From an uncultured Carboxylicivirga sp. (GTDB taxonomy: Bacteria > Bacteroidota > Bacteroidia > Bacteroidales > Marinilabiliaceae), in NCBI GenBank assembly GCA_947491945.1, contig CANLLN010000001.1:1-64000 (forward strand): a DNA stretch of 64,000 nt. The letters run 5' to 3'. The notes under the pieces were generated by a model. The model worked only from the letters and a program-made list of their open reading frames with translations, was not told the DNA's origin and searched no databases. Made by a program: the position numbers and the translations under genes. Shown one piece after another: positions 45,970 through 54,734 of this stretch; positions within the stretch are counted from its first letter, which is position 1; each line of letters opens with the position of its first letter.

Positions 45970-47583
45970 ATGCAAAAGTTATTATTATTAGGTGATGAGG
46001 CGATAGCACAAGGTGCAATCGATGCCGGTCTCTCCGGCGTATATGCCTATCCGGGCACTCCCTCTACCGAGATAACCGAGTATATTCAGGACTCGCGCAT
46101 TGCCAAAGAGCGAAATATTCACCGCCAATGGTCCAGTAATGAAAAAACCGCCATGGAATCGGCGCTGGGCATGGCCTATGCCGGTAAGCGTGCCATGACC
46201 TGCATGAAACATGTAGGACTTAACGTGGCAGCCGATGCCTTTATCAATGCGGCTATCACCGGAGTGAATGGTGGTTTTGTGGTGGTGGCAGCCGATGATC
46301 CCTCCATGCACTCGAGTCAGAATGAGCAAGACAGCCGTGTGTATGGTAAGTTTGCCATGATTCCCATATTGGAACCAGTTAATCAGCAGGAGGCTTACGA
46401 CATGGCCTATGCTGCCTTTGAAATGTCGGAAAAATTTAATGTGCCGGTGATGATACGTATCACTACGCGTCTGGCGCACTCGCGGGCCGGTGTTGTTCGC
46501 AAGCCTTTGTTGGAAGAGCGTGAACTTAGTTTACCCAAAGATCCCACGCAATTTGTTCTGCTGCCGGCGATCGCCCGACGTAACTATAAGAAATTGATTG
46601 AGACGCGTCCTGATCTGGAGAAGCTATCAATGGAATCGCCCTATAACAGCTATGCCGATGGTTCAGATCGTTCCATGGGAATCATAGCCTGTGGTATTGC
46701 CCATAACTATTTGATGGAAAATTTTCAGGAGCGGGAATGTAATTATCCGGTGCTGAAGCTGTCGCAATATCCAATGCCTCGCAAGGACATCGAACGCATG
46801 GTTAGTGAGTGTGATTCAATTCTGATATTGGAGGATGGCTATCCGGTGATTGAGGAGCTGCTCAAAGGTTATCAGGAGGCCGGTACACCGGTAAAAGGTC
46901 GTCTGGATGGTACTTTGCCACGCGATGGTGAGTTAACACCTAATATTGTGGCCAATGCGCTGGGCTTCCCCTTTGAGGAAGGCGCTCCGGTACCTGACTT
47001 GGTGGTGGGTCGACCGCCGGCCATGTGCAAGGGCTGTGGTCATATCGATGCTTACAAGGCGCTGAATATCGCATTGGAGGACTATGGTCCCGGGCGTGTG
47101 TTTGCCGATATTGGCTGCTATACACTGGGCGCCTTGCCGCCTTACAATGCCGTTAACTCGTGTGTAGATATGGGTGCATCCATTACCATGGCTAAAGGAG
47201 CCGCCGATGCCGGCCTGACACCTGCCGTGGCAGTGATTGGTGACTCTACTTTCACTCACTCGGGCATGACGGGTTTGCTCGATGTGGTGAGCGAGGGAAC
47301 GCCCATCACCATAATTGTGTCCGATAACTATACTACCGGTATGACGGGAGGTCAGGACTCACAGGCGCTTGGGCATTTGGAGCAAATTATCGCCGGTATC
47401 GGTGTGGATCCGGATCATATCCGTGTATTTAAGCCTACGGCAGCCAACCTCGATGAGATGGTATCCATCATTAAAGAAGAATTTGACTATCCGGGCGTAT
47501 CGGTGATCATTCCGCGTCGTCAGTGCATTCAAACATTACGCAATAAGAGCCTGGTGCTAAAAGTAAAGGAGTTGGGCTTGTAA
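45970..47583 (+). CDS. iorA: Indolepyruvate:ferredoxin oxidoreductase, alpha subunit
   Basis: Thiamine-diphosphate enzyme that oxidises aryl-pyruvates to aryl-acetyl-CoA with ferredoxin, or makes aryl-pyruvates in reverse. Pyrimidine-binding domain at the N-terminus (YPGTPSTEITEYI; SSNEKTAMESALGMAYAGKR) and TPP domain at about 340-520 with MCKGCGHIDAYKALN and GDSTFTHSGMTGLLD. The protein stops at 537 residues, lacking the C-terminal two-cluster ferredoxin domain of archaeal IorA (about 600-650). Such a short form is common in Bacteroidetes; electrons must pass to an external ferredoxin. It is followed by iorB. Confidence 0.93.
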   Translation: MQKLLLLGDEAIAQGAIDAGLSGVYAYPGTPSTEITEYIQDSRIAKERNIHRQWSSNEKTAMESALGMAYAGKRAMTCMKHVGLNVAADAFINAAITGVNGGFVVVAADDPSMHSSQNEQDSRVYGKFAMIPILEPVNQQEAYDMAYAAFEMSEKFNVPVMIRITTRLAHSRAGVVRKPLLEERELSLPKDPTQFVLLPAIARRNYKKLIETRPDLEKLSMESPYNSYADGSDRSMGIIACGIAHNYLMENFQERECNYPVLKLSQYPMPRKDIERMVSECDSILILEDGYPVIEELLKGYQEAGTPVKGRLDGTLPRDGELTPNIVANALGFPFEEGAPVPDLVVGRPPAMCKGCGHIDAYKALNIALEDYGPGRVFADIGCYTLGALPPYNAVNSCVDMGASITMAKGAADAGLTPAVAVIGDSTFTHSGMTGLLDVVSEGTPITIIVSDNYTTGMTGGQDSQALGHLEQIIAGIGVDPDHIRVFKPTAANLDEMVSIIKEEFDYPGVSVIIPRRQCIQTLRNKSLVLKVKELGL

Positions 47584-47588
47584 AATAA

Positions 47589-47637
47589 CAGTGCTTAGTA
47601 CTCAGTGCACCGTGCACTAGGTATCAGGCACTCATTA
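47589..47637 (+). repeat. Heptamer-periodic array upstream of iorB
   Basis: Seven consecutive degenerate 7-mers: CAGTGCT, TAGTACT, CAGTGCA, CCGTGCA, CTAGGTA, TCAGGCA, CTCATTA. It lies between the iorA stop and the iorB ATG (15 bases further on). Confidence 0.6.
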
Positions 47638-47652
47638 AAATTATCAGTAATT

Positions 47653-48246
47653 ATGAAATCAGATATAGTTTTAGCAGGCGTAGGTGGGCAGGGTATCTTG
47701 TCCATAGCTGCAACAATAGGTATGGCTGCAGTGGATAAAAATTTGCACCTGAAACAGGCCGAGGTACATGGTATGAGTCAGCGGGGGGGCGATGTGCAGT
47801 CGCACCTGCGTGTAAGCAGCAAGCCCATCGCCTCGGATTTGATACCCAGGGGCAAGGCCGATATTATCTTATCGGTTGAACCCATGGAATCATTGCGTTA
47901 CTTGCCTTACCTGTCGAAGAAAGGCTGGTTGGTGACGAATACAACGCCGTTTGTTAATATCCCCAATTATCCGGAAATGGAGGAGGTGATGGCCAAAATA
48001 GCCGAGCAGACGAATCATATTGCCATTGATGCGGAGAAGATAGCCGTTGAAGTGGCCACCAAACGCTCGTCTAATATTGTTATGCTGGGTGCTGCTTCCC
48101 CGTTTATCGACATTGAGATGTCGGCCTTGGAAGAGGGTTTGCGTAAAATTTTTGAACGTAAGAGCGATGCGGTGGTGGAATCAAATATCAATGCCTTGCG
48201 TGCGGGGCGCGCTGCTACCGAAGTAATTCTGGCCAGTAGAAATTAA
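47653..48246 (+). CDS. iorB: Indolepyruvate:ferredoxin oxidoreductase, beta subunit
   Basis: Gamma-type subunit of the oxidoreductase, 197 residues. The opening DIVLAGVGGQGILSIA and QAEVHGMSQRGGDVQSHLR are family signatures of the POR gamma domain. The chosen ATG (MKSDIVLAG) lies just after the 7-nt array; the frame is open 16 codons further into it. Its stop overlaps the stop of the convergent LRR gene by four bases. Confidence 0.94.
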   Translation: MKSDIVLAGVGGQGILSIAATIGMAAVDKNLHLKQAEVHGMSQRGGDVQSHLRVSSKPIASDLIPRGKADIILSVEPMESLRYLPYLSKKGWLVTNTTPFVNIPNYPEMEEVMAKIAEQTNHIAIDAEKIAVEVATKRSSNIVMLGAASPFIDIEMSALEEGLRKIFERKSDAVVESNINALRAGRAATEVILASRN

Positions 48247-48857
48247 AGCAGCAGTTTTTCGGCCTTAAAGGCAGCATCTTTCGGCATTTCAGTCAGGGGA
48301 TTATCGCCTAAGTTCAGTTCCTTCAGTTGACCTGCGCTAAGCTGATCGAAAGGAAAGGATCTTAAACGATTGTTGTTGAGGTAAATATTTTTGATAGCGG
48401 GCAGTTGTAGCAAAATGTGACAACTGCCCGCTATGGTGTTTTCGCTAAGGTCAATAAGGCGAAGCTTATCCAGTCTGCTCAGCTGCTGAGGCACCAGGCT
48501 AAAGGCATTAAAGCCCAGGTACAGCTTCTCCAGGCGGCTCAATTGCGAAAAATTCTTGGGTAACTCCGTGAGCCGGTTATTGCGCATGTCAGCGTATTCA
48601 AGCTGCATTAAGTGCCTAATGGCATCGGGCAGCTGTTGAATATTATTCTCTCTGATATCAAGATAGCGCAGGTGCTGCAGCTCAAATAATTCGGCGGGTA
48701 TAACACCTTTGAGCCGGGCCTTAAACAGGCTGAGGTGAGTCACCTCCTGCCGGTCATTCAACACATAGCCTTTGCTTATCCAACTGATTTTCTGCACTTG
48801 CTTAATGGGACGGTGCAGCTGTTGGTTAATTCGTTCTATGGTGACAATATCCGACAT
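48243..48857 (-). CDS. Leucine-rich repeat protein
   Basis: 204 residues, no signal peptide, so cytoplasmic. After about 40 residues of cap, some seven LRRs of 22-24 residues follow in the pattern LxxLxYLDIRENxIxxLPxxIxxL, closest to the plant-like/SDS22 type. Such proteins are binding modules; no enzymatic part is present and the partner is unknown. Single gene, convergent with iorB and upstream of nothing on its strand. Confidence 0.85.
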   Translation of the reverse strand: MSDIVTIERINQQLHRPIKQVQKISWISKGYVLNDRQEVTHLSLFKARLKGVIPAELFELQHLRYLDIRENNIQQLPDAIRHLMQLEYADMRNNRLTELPKNFSQLSRLEKLYLGFNAFSLVPQQLSRLDKLRLIDLSENTIAGSCHILLQLPAIKNIYLNNNRLRSFPFDQLSAGQLKELNLGDNPLTEMPKDAAFKAEKLLL

Positions 48858-48929
48858 AATTGCGCTGTTTACAGGCTAAAATAGCAAAGAGTTCCGATAT
48901 ACGCATGGATACGCAAGATGCTTAGTGCA

Positions 48930-49445
48930 TTATTTTTTTATTTTCGGATCGATCTCAATCATCATCTGATCTTTTAGCACATTGTCGCCCGCTTTAATAT
49001 GAATTTTACTAATCACACCGCTGATGGGCGCCACAATCTCATTCTGCATCTTCATGGCCTCAAGGGTAAGCAGTACTTCTCCTTTCTGAATGGTTTGATT
49101 ATTCTCAACCATCACATCACAGATCATACCCGGTAACATGGCCGTTATCGCCACCTTGCTGACGGCATTCTTTTTGGCGATTTTCTTCCGTCGTTTAAAC
49201 GATTTCTCTGTCTCAATGGTGAAATTGTAAGTATTACCGTTCAATAATACCGTGCATTGGTTTTGCTTTAAACGCACCACCTCACCCGCAAAAGTGTGTT
49301 TGTTTAGCTCCACCTCAAACTCGTTATTTTCGTTGCGACTTATTTTTGGGGTGGCCTCTTTTTCGTCGATCTTAGCAATCTGATTATCCACAACATCAAT
49401 TGAAGTGGTTTTGCCGTTGACCAATATATATTTTGTAGCTTTCAT
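48930..49445 (-). CDS. Biotin carboxyl carrier protein of acyl-CoA carboxylase
   Basis: 171-residue carrier. The C-terminal biotinyl domain (about 100-168) has EAMKMQNEI, the Lys of which carries biotin, with PISGVIS after it. A basic stretch KRRKKIAKKNAV (about 85-96) marks the linker from a beta-rich N-terminal part that probably docks to the carboxylase. Third gene of the carboxylase operon, four bases after the biotin carboxylase stop. Confidence 0.93.
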   Translation of the reverse strand: MKATKYILVNGKTTSIDVVDNQIAKIDEKEATPKISRNENNEFEVELNKHTFAGEVVRLKQNQCTVLLNGNTYNFTIETEKSFKRRKKIAKKNAVSKVAITAMLPGMICDVMVENNQTIQKGEVLLTLEAMKMQNEIVAPISGVISKIHIKAGDNVLKDQMMIEIDPKIKK

Positions 49446-49449
49446 GGCG

Positions 49450-50940
49450 TTAATGTGATTTAAGATTTTGTTTTAGAAACCAGGCGTTGGACGATGCTTC
49501 CACCGACTGTGTTTCCTCCAGCTTATTCATTTCCTGCAAGTAAGCGGTGAGCGCAATACATGCGGCAGCTTCCTGATCGTTGGGATGCTGATAGTGCAAC
49601 TGATCCATCTGTGTTTCAATAAAATCAGTGTAATAATCGCCTTTGATAAAAGCCGGAATGGTCAGTACCTTGCGAAAGAAGGGAAGGGTTGTCTTTAAAC
49701 CTTTAATGTTCAAATCGCTTAAGATCTCACCCGCTTGTTCCAGCGTCTCTGCCCGGTTTTTTCCATGCACAATGGCCTTGGCCAGCATGGAGTCGTAGCA
49801 GGCCGGTACTACTTTACCGGCCACATAGCCGCTGTCGAAGCGCAGATGGTCGGAGGCAGGTACCTCAATGTGTTCGATGATGCCCGTACAGGGCGCAAAA
49901 TCAGCCTGCACATCTTCGGCATTGATTCTAAACTCAATGGCGCTTCCTTTTATCTGAATGTCATCTTGTTTTATGGTCAGCGCCTCTCCGCTGGCTATGA
50001 TGATCTGCTGCTCTACAATGTCAACGCCTGTAATGGCTTCGGTAACCGGATGCTCCACCTGTATGCGCGTATTCATCTCCATAAAATAAACATTGTTATC
50101 CACATCCAGGAGAAATTCCACGGTGCCGGCATTAAAGTAGCCCGTTTGTTTGCATAGATTCACTGCATGGGTGCAGATGGTGTCGCGAAGCTCGGGAGTT
50201 AGTGCAGGCGAGGGAGCTTCTTCCATTAATTTCTGGTGCTTTCGCTGTATGCTGCACTCGCGCTCGAAAAGATGAATTACATTGCCGTGTTTATCGGCCA
50301 GTACCTGCACCTCGATATGCCGTGGACGGGCAATGTATTTCTCAATAAAAACGGCGCCATTGCCAAATACTGAGCGCGCTTCGTTCATGGCAGCCCGCAG
50401 CATCTTGGGCAGCATCTCTTCATTTTCAACCACACGCATGCCTTTACCGCCGCCACCGGCCACGGCCTTCACCATTACCGGATAACCAATATTGGCCACC
50501 ACCTCAAGGGCTTCTTCCTCGGTATTGATGAGTCCTTTACTGCCTTCCGGAACGGGTATTCCGCATGATTTGGCGGTTTGTCGTGCCACACCTTTATTGC
50601 CCATCTTCTCGATGTGCTGATGCGATGGCCCAATAAAGATGATGCCTCGTGTCTCGCATTCTTTGGGCAGGAATGGATTTTCAGACAGGAAGCCATAGCC
50701 CGGATGTATGGCATCAACTTTATTTTCAACGGCGGCATCTACAATCTTTTCAACGCTTAGAAAAATATTGGTAAAGGTGTCGCCCGATACATCTATCAGT
50801 TCGTCGGCAAAGGATAAATAGTGGGCATTGGGCTCCTGATGGGTTAGGAACATATATGAACGGATACCCATTTTGCGGGCCGTTTGAGCAATGCGGATGG
50901 CAATCTCTCCGCGATTGGCTATTAATATCGATTTAATCAT
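49450..50940 (-). CDS. Biotin carboxylase subunit of acyl-CoA carboxylase
   Basis: ATP-grasp enzyme that carboxylates biotin. N-terminal SILIANRGEIAIRIAQTARKMG, the Gly-rich lid VMKAVAGGGGKGMRVV, FIEKYIARPRHIEVQV and MEMNTRIQVEHPVTE are all present. 496 residues; the last 50 (after the usual biotin carboxylase end) are a short extra helical tail without a carrier domain. It lies between the carboxyltransferase (12 bases upstream) and the carrier gene. Confidence 0.95.
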   Translation of the reverse strand: MIKSILIANRGEIAIRIAQTARKMGIRSYMFLTHQEPNAHYLSFADELIDVSGDTFTNIFLSVEKIVDAAVENKVDAIHPGYGFLSENPFLPKECETRGIIFIGPSHQHIEKMGNKGVARQTAKSCGIPVPEGSKGLINTEEEALEVVANIGYPVMVKAVAGGGGKGMRVVENEEMLPKMLRAAMNEARSVFGNGAVFIEKYIARPRHIEVQVLADKHGNVIHLFERECSIQRKHQKLMEEAPSPALTPELRDTICTHAVNLCKQTGYFNAGTVEFLLDVDNNVYFMEMNTRIQVEHPVTEAITGVDIVEQQIIIASGEALTIKQDDIQIKGSAIEFRINAEDVQADFAPCTGIIEHIEVPASDHLRFDSGYVAGKVVPACYDSMLAKAIVHGKNRAETLEQAGEILSDLNIKGLKTTLPFFRKVLTIPAFIKGDYYTDFIETQMDQLHYQHPNDQEAAACIALTAYLQEMNKLEETQSVEASSNAWFLKQNLKSH

Positions 50941-50951
50941 TATTCAGTTTT

Positions 50952-52487
50952 TTACATTGGAATATTTCCGTGTTTACGCGGAGATTTCTGTTCGAACTTG
51001 TTTTCTAGTAGTGAGAAAGCAGAGATCAATACCTCACGTGTTTTTGCGGGTTCTATCACCTCGTCAACATAGCCTTTTTCTTCCGCGATAAATGGATTGG
51101 CAATGTTGTTTTTATAATCATCCACCAGCTGACGCTTAAGTTCATCAGGATCGTTTGCCTCGCTCAGCTCTTTGCGATTCAGTATTTTTATGGCGCCCTC
51201 GGGTCCCATCACCGCAATTTCAGCCGATGGCCAGGCATAATTCATATCACCGCCCATGTTTTTACTGTTCATCACAATGTAGGCGCCACCATAGGCTTTT
51301 CTAATGATTACTGTAATTTTGGGTACGGTGGCTTCGGCAAAAGCATACAGTAGTTTAGCACCGTGCATAATAATGGCATTGTGCTCCTGGTTTTTACCCG
51401 GCATAAAGCCCGGCACATCTTCCAGTACCAGCACCGGAATATTAAAGGCATCGCAAAAACGCACAAAACGGGCGGCTTTGCGCGATGCATTGATATCCAG
51501 TGTACCCGCCATTACTTTTGGTTGATTGGCGATGATTCCTATAACTTTTCGATCCAGGCGGGCGAAGCCGGTAATGATATTCTGCGCGTGTCCTTCTGCC
51601 ACTTCAAAAAAGGAATCCACATCCACAATGCGCTCGATAATATCAATCATATCGTAGGGCTTGCCTGAGTCCTCGGGCAATATGTAGGAGATGTTTTCGC
51701 TGTTGCGCGGCGTGATGTCATCCCAGTTTAATACGGGAGGCTGCTCCAGGTGGTTAGAAGGAAGGTACGACAGGAGCTTCTTCACGCCCAGCAGGCAATG
51801 TTCCTCATCGTTATACACAAAATCGGTTACGCCCGAAGCAGAGCCATGTACTTCGGCACCGCCCAGGTCTTCAAAGGTAATGTCCTCGTTCAATACTTCT
51901 TTTACCACCTGTGGGCCGGTAACAAACATGTGCGAGGTGTGTTTTACCATAAAACGGAAGTCGGTGAGAGCCGGTGAATAGACAGCACCGCCGGCAGCAG
52001 GGCCGAGTATAACAGATATCTGCGGCACAATGCCCGAGGCTTTTACGTTATTACGAAAAATACCGGCATAACCGGCCAAACTGGCTACCCCTTCCTGTAT
52101 GCGTGCACCACCCGAATCGATGAGTCCGATGACAGGATGCCCCATATTGGCCGCCAGTTCCTGCACTTTCTGAATTTTTTGCGCATGAACAAGCCCCAGG
52201 GAGCCTCCCATAATATTAAAATCCTGGGCGTACACCATTACTTTACGGCCGTTGATGGTGCCGTAGCCACAGATTACACCATCGCCATAATTTTTGGCTT
52301 CTTTATCGGGTTTGATCAAGGCGCCTATCTCGTGAAAGCTGCCCTCGTCGAATAAAAAGTCGATACGCTCGCGGGCTGTTAGCTTGCCCTTATCGTGTTG
52401 TTTCTTATAATAATCACCTGTGTATTGATCATTCAGCTTATCTTTCCGCTCATGAAAAACTTTGTAAGCCTTTCTGTTTTCCTCCAT
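50952..52487 (-). CDS. Acyl-CoA (probably propionyl-CoA) carboxyltransferase subunit
   Basis: 511-residue carboxyltransferase of the PccB/MmdA type. N-terminal half with GKLTARERIDFLFDEGSF and DSGGARIQEGVASLAGYAGIF; C-terminal half with LVLEDVPGFMPGKNQEHN and RKAYGGAYIVMNSKNMGGD. With biotin carboxylase and carrier downstream it forms a complete soluble carboxylase, most likely interconverting propionyl-CoA and methylmalonyl-CoA. No membrane decarboxylase subunits are near, so a sodium pump is unlikely. A cobalamin riboswitch and an attenuator-like hairpin precede it, which fits the methylmalonyl-CoA (B12-dependent mutase) pathway. Confidence 0.92.
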   Translation of the reverse strand: MEENRKAYKVFHERKDKLNDQYTGDYYKKQHDKGKLTARERIDFLFDEGSFHEIGALIKPDKEAKNYGDGVICGYGTINGRKVMVYAQDFNIMGGSLGLVHAQKIQKVQELAANMGHPVIGLIDSGGARIQEGVASLAGYAGIFRNNVKASGIVPQISVILGPAAGGAVYSPALTDFRFMVKHTSHMFVTGPQVVKEVLNEDITFEDLGGAEVHGSASGVTDFVYNDEEHCLLGVKKLLSYLPSNHLEQPPVLNWDDITPRNSENISYILPEDSGKPYDMIDIIERIVDVDSFFEVAEGHAQNIITGFARLDRKVIGIIANQPKVMAGTLDINASRKAARFVRFCDAFNIPVLVLEDVPGFMPGKNQEHNAIIMHGAKLLYAFAEATVPKITVIIRKAYGGAYIVMNSKNMGGDMNYAWPSAEIAVMGPEGAIKILNRKELSEANDPDELKRQLVDDYKNNIANPFIAEEKGYVDEVIEPAKTREVLISAFSLLENKFEQKSPRKHGNIPM

Positions 52488-52582
52488 GATTATTTCAGTA
52501 TTTGTTAGTTAATGTATTGATATGCTTCTGTTACCAGGCCAAACTGGCAAAGTAACGATTGAAGGCTTTAAGTTGTTTATTA

Positions 52583-52643
52583 AACAAAAAACAGCACGAA
52601 AATCTGTGTAAACAGAGTTCGTGGAAAAATAAAAATGTGCTGT
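52583..52643 (-). terminator. Leader terminator (attenuator) of the carboxylase operon
   Basis: On the minus strand ACAGCAC (52643-52637) pairs with GTGCTGT (52597-52591) and is followed by a T tract (52590-52586). An inner CTGTTTACACAG hairpin lies in the loop. It stands between the cobalamin aptamer and the carboxyltransferase ATG, so it is the likely expression platform. Confidence 0.75.
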
Positions 52644-52723
52644 CGCAGACGCTATAAATGCAGGGATAGAATTAAGATCCGATACCTGCTTTGTGTCGCG
52701 AAAGCAAATATCATTCAAATATT

Positions 52724-52905
52724 AAAGACAGGTCTCCTGGCTTTCCCGACTCTTAACACCTTCCCAACTGTCATATGCAGTCAGTGGTTAATCCGCTAAA
52801 AGTACATACCGTCTATACGGCACGAGATCACAGTTGCGCGTCAGCCCATGATTTACACATGGTTCCCTATTAAACCCTTGTTACGGGGTGTCTTAATGAC
52901 AAAAA
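52724..52905 (-). promoter_or_regulatory. Cobalamin (B12) riboswitch
   Basis: Minus-strand leader with the conserved cobalamin aptamer parts in order: GGGAACCATGTG near the 5' side, ATGGGCTGACGCGCAACTGTGAT, CCACTG, GGGAAGG, GAGTCGGGAAAGCCAGG and the B12 box AAAGCCAGGAGACCTGTCT (plus-strand 52726-52744). It lies about 240 bases upstream of the carboxyltransferase gene, with a terminator-like hairpin between. Binding of adenosyl- or another cobalamin would be expected to change read-through into the operon. Confidence 0.93.
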
Positions 52906-52922
52906 TTTGAATGAACGAGCGG

Positions 52923-52930
52923 CAAAAGTA
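52923..52930 (-). promoter_or_regulatory. Candidate -7 box of the B12 leader
   Basis: On the minus strand TACTTTTG, an exact TANNTTTG match placed about 20 bases upstream of the first conserved part of the cobalamin riboswitch. The usual -33 TTTG is not clear. Confidence 0.55.
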
Positions 52931-53020
52931 GTAAAATTCCTTTATTTGCGTGCTCATTATGCACAGGCAACAATTGTTTTTGATTTCACAATTAGCCTCG
53001 TATTTTACTGATTAAATGAT

Positions 53021-53689
53021 TTAGTGAGATATAAAAGCCTTGTACAGAGCTGTTGTGTTTTCAAATAAAGAATCAGCACCTGCACTGATTAAGACGTCAT
53101 CCGGCAGTTTACCCGTGTTAACAGCAAGGCAGCGTAAGCCAGCCGCCTTGGCCGATTCAACGCCCATAGGTGCGTTTTCCACTACAAGGCATTGGTCTTT
53201 GCTCAGTCCACTGCGTTGCCAGGCGATCAGGTAAGGTTCAGGGTGGGGTTTGCCCTGTTTTACATCTGCACCACTGATAATGTTGCTCGCCTCCACCTTA
53301 AATTGGGCATTTAATTTATCAACGAGCGAGGGTTGCCTGGATCCGGTTACCACAAAGACCTGAACCCCATTTTTTCTCAGAAACTCAATCAGTTCTTGCA
53401 TCATGGGTAACACCGGAGCTTTAGGGCGTTTTGCCATAAGTTCCGTCTTTAAAGTATAAACAGCTTCCTCTTCATCCCGGGTGGGTAATCGGTGAAGGTA
53501 CTTTTCAAAAGCGATTCTGATGGTTGCATAGCCGGTTCGTCCTTCATTCATATATGCCTCTTCTGGCGGAAAATTGATGCCGTATTTTTTAAGTGAATGG
53601 ATCCACGTGTATTCATGACTAGGCATGGAGTCAAACAAAACACCATCCATATCAAAAAACACCGCTTTTATATCATCGAGGACTTGCAT
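53021..53689 (-). CDS. HAD-superfamily sugar-phosphate phosphatase/mutase-like
   Basis: 222-residue cytoplasmic HAD protein with an alpha-helical cap. Motif I is FFDMDGVLFDSMP, motif II VVTGSRQ, motif III the Lys in DVKQGKPHPEPYL and motif IV VVENAPMGVESAKAAG. This pattern is typical of beta-phosphoglucomutase-like and 2-deoxyglucose-6-phosphatase-like enzymes; substrate not determinable. The ATG at MQVLDDIKAV is chosen; a TTG seven codons earlier is less likely. It lies upstream of the B12 leader on the same strand with no clear terminator. Confidence 0.88.
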   Translation of the reverse strand: MQVLDDIKAVFFDMDGVLFDSMPSHEYTWIHSLKKYGINFPPEEAYMNEGRTGYATIRIAFEKYLHRLPTRDEEEAVYTLKTELMAKRPKAPVLPMMQELIEFLRKNGVQVFVVTGSRQPSLVDKLNAQFKVEASNIISGADVKQGKPHPEPYLIAWQRSGLSKDQCLVVENAPMGVESAKAAGLRCLAVNTGKLPDDVLISAGADSLFENTTALYKAFISH

Positions 53690-53754
53690 TGGCTTTACTT
53701 TTGGCCCCAAAGTAATATATTTTTTTACTTATTTTGCAGGCTTAATTCCATTGC

Positions 53755-54414
53755 ATGCTAATTAAAATTGAAGAGCCGTTAAGGGCAAAACTTCCCGATT
53801 TGATATTAGGAGGTTTTGTTACTGATGTGAAGGTGGCTGCCGCTAATGATCAGCTACAATCATTAATGGATAAGGAGGTTGAAGTATTGGCTGCCCAATA
53901 TACACCTGCGTTAATCCGTGAATTATCGCCCGTAAAAGCGAATAAAAATGCTTATCGAACCCTGGGCAAAGATCCCAATCGCTATCGTCCGGCTGCCGAA
54001 TCCCTATTGAGAAGAGTAGCTGGTGGTAAAGGATTGTATCGCATTAATAATGTGGTTGATATACTAAATATTACCTCATTGAAAACCGGTTTCTCAATCT
54101 GTGGCTATAACTATGATGCCATTGAAGGAGATGTGAGTATGGGTATTGGTGAGGCTAATGAAGCCTATGAGGGCATTGGCAGGGGGGATTTGAATATTGA
54201 GAGATTACCGGTTTTTCGCGATGCTTTAGGTGCATTTGGTAATCCTACCAGTGATTCAACACGCACTATGGTGAGTGATGTTACTTCAAAGTTTTTGATG
54301 ATTGTTATTGGCTTTGACGGAAAAGACGCCATCAATGATGCTCTGGATGATACCCTCCATTTGCTTCAAAAATATGCGGAAGGAAAAGAGATCGAACGAT
54401 TTTTTGTGGAGTAG
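53755..54414 (+). CDS. Free-standing B3/B4 (tRNA editing-like) protein
   Basis: 219 residues forming a single B3/B4 domain, the fold that edits Tyr-tRNA(Phe) within PheT. Family marks: SPVKANKNAYRTLGKDPNRYRP, LYRINNVVDILNITSLKTG and the closing FGNPTSDSTRTMVSDVT. Free-standing members are thought to act as trans-editing or tRNA/amino-acid hydrolases but are little studied. The window also encodes PheT with its own B3/B4 domain. Single gene, divergent from the HAD gene. Confidence 0.85.
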   Translation: MLIKIEEPLRAKLPDLILGGFVTDVKVAAANDQLQSLMDKEVEVLAAQYTPALIRELSPVKANKNAYRTLGKDPNRYRPAAESLLRRVAGGKGLYRINNVVDILNITSLKTGFSICGYNYDAIEGDVSMGIGEANEAYEGIGRGDLNIERLPVFRDALGAFGNPTSDSTRTMVSDVTSKFLMIVIGFDGKDAINDALDDTLHLLQKYAEGKEIERFFVE

Positions 54415-54734
54415 GTAGGGATGAGAGGGGAGTGAGGTGAGTCTAGCAGTAGGATTATGGATCTTAACTAGCTTCCCGCCACGCGCCACAAGCTGCTAAC
54501 CCCTAATAACTAACAACTAATTTGGACAAGCCAGAAAAGTACAAAGTATCAAGATTTGAGTATCAAGACTATTGGCAGCTTGCTTATATTTTCTGCCAAA
54601 AATTACAGGAATTCAATTGATAGACACTAACAACTAACCCCTAATAACTAACAGCTAACAACTAACCCTTAACAACTAGCAACTAACCCCTAATAGCTAA
54701 TAGCTAGCAACTAACCACTAACAACTAACAGTCA
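54415..54734. repeat. Gene-free stretch dominated by heptamer arrays
   Basis: About 320 bases, no gene. It begins with purine-rich ATGAGAG/GGGAGTG/AGGTGAG units (54420-54445), then GCTAACC/CCTAATA/ACTAACA units (54495-54522), a short unique piece, and the main array at 54626-54737. Confidence 0.65.

Noticed and set aside
52509-52718. 69-codon open frame between the B12 riboswitch and the carboxyltransferase gene
   Set aside because: It lies in the riboswitch expression platform and spans the terminator-like hairpin; no motif. Not a leader peptide with a clear logic.
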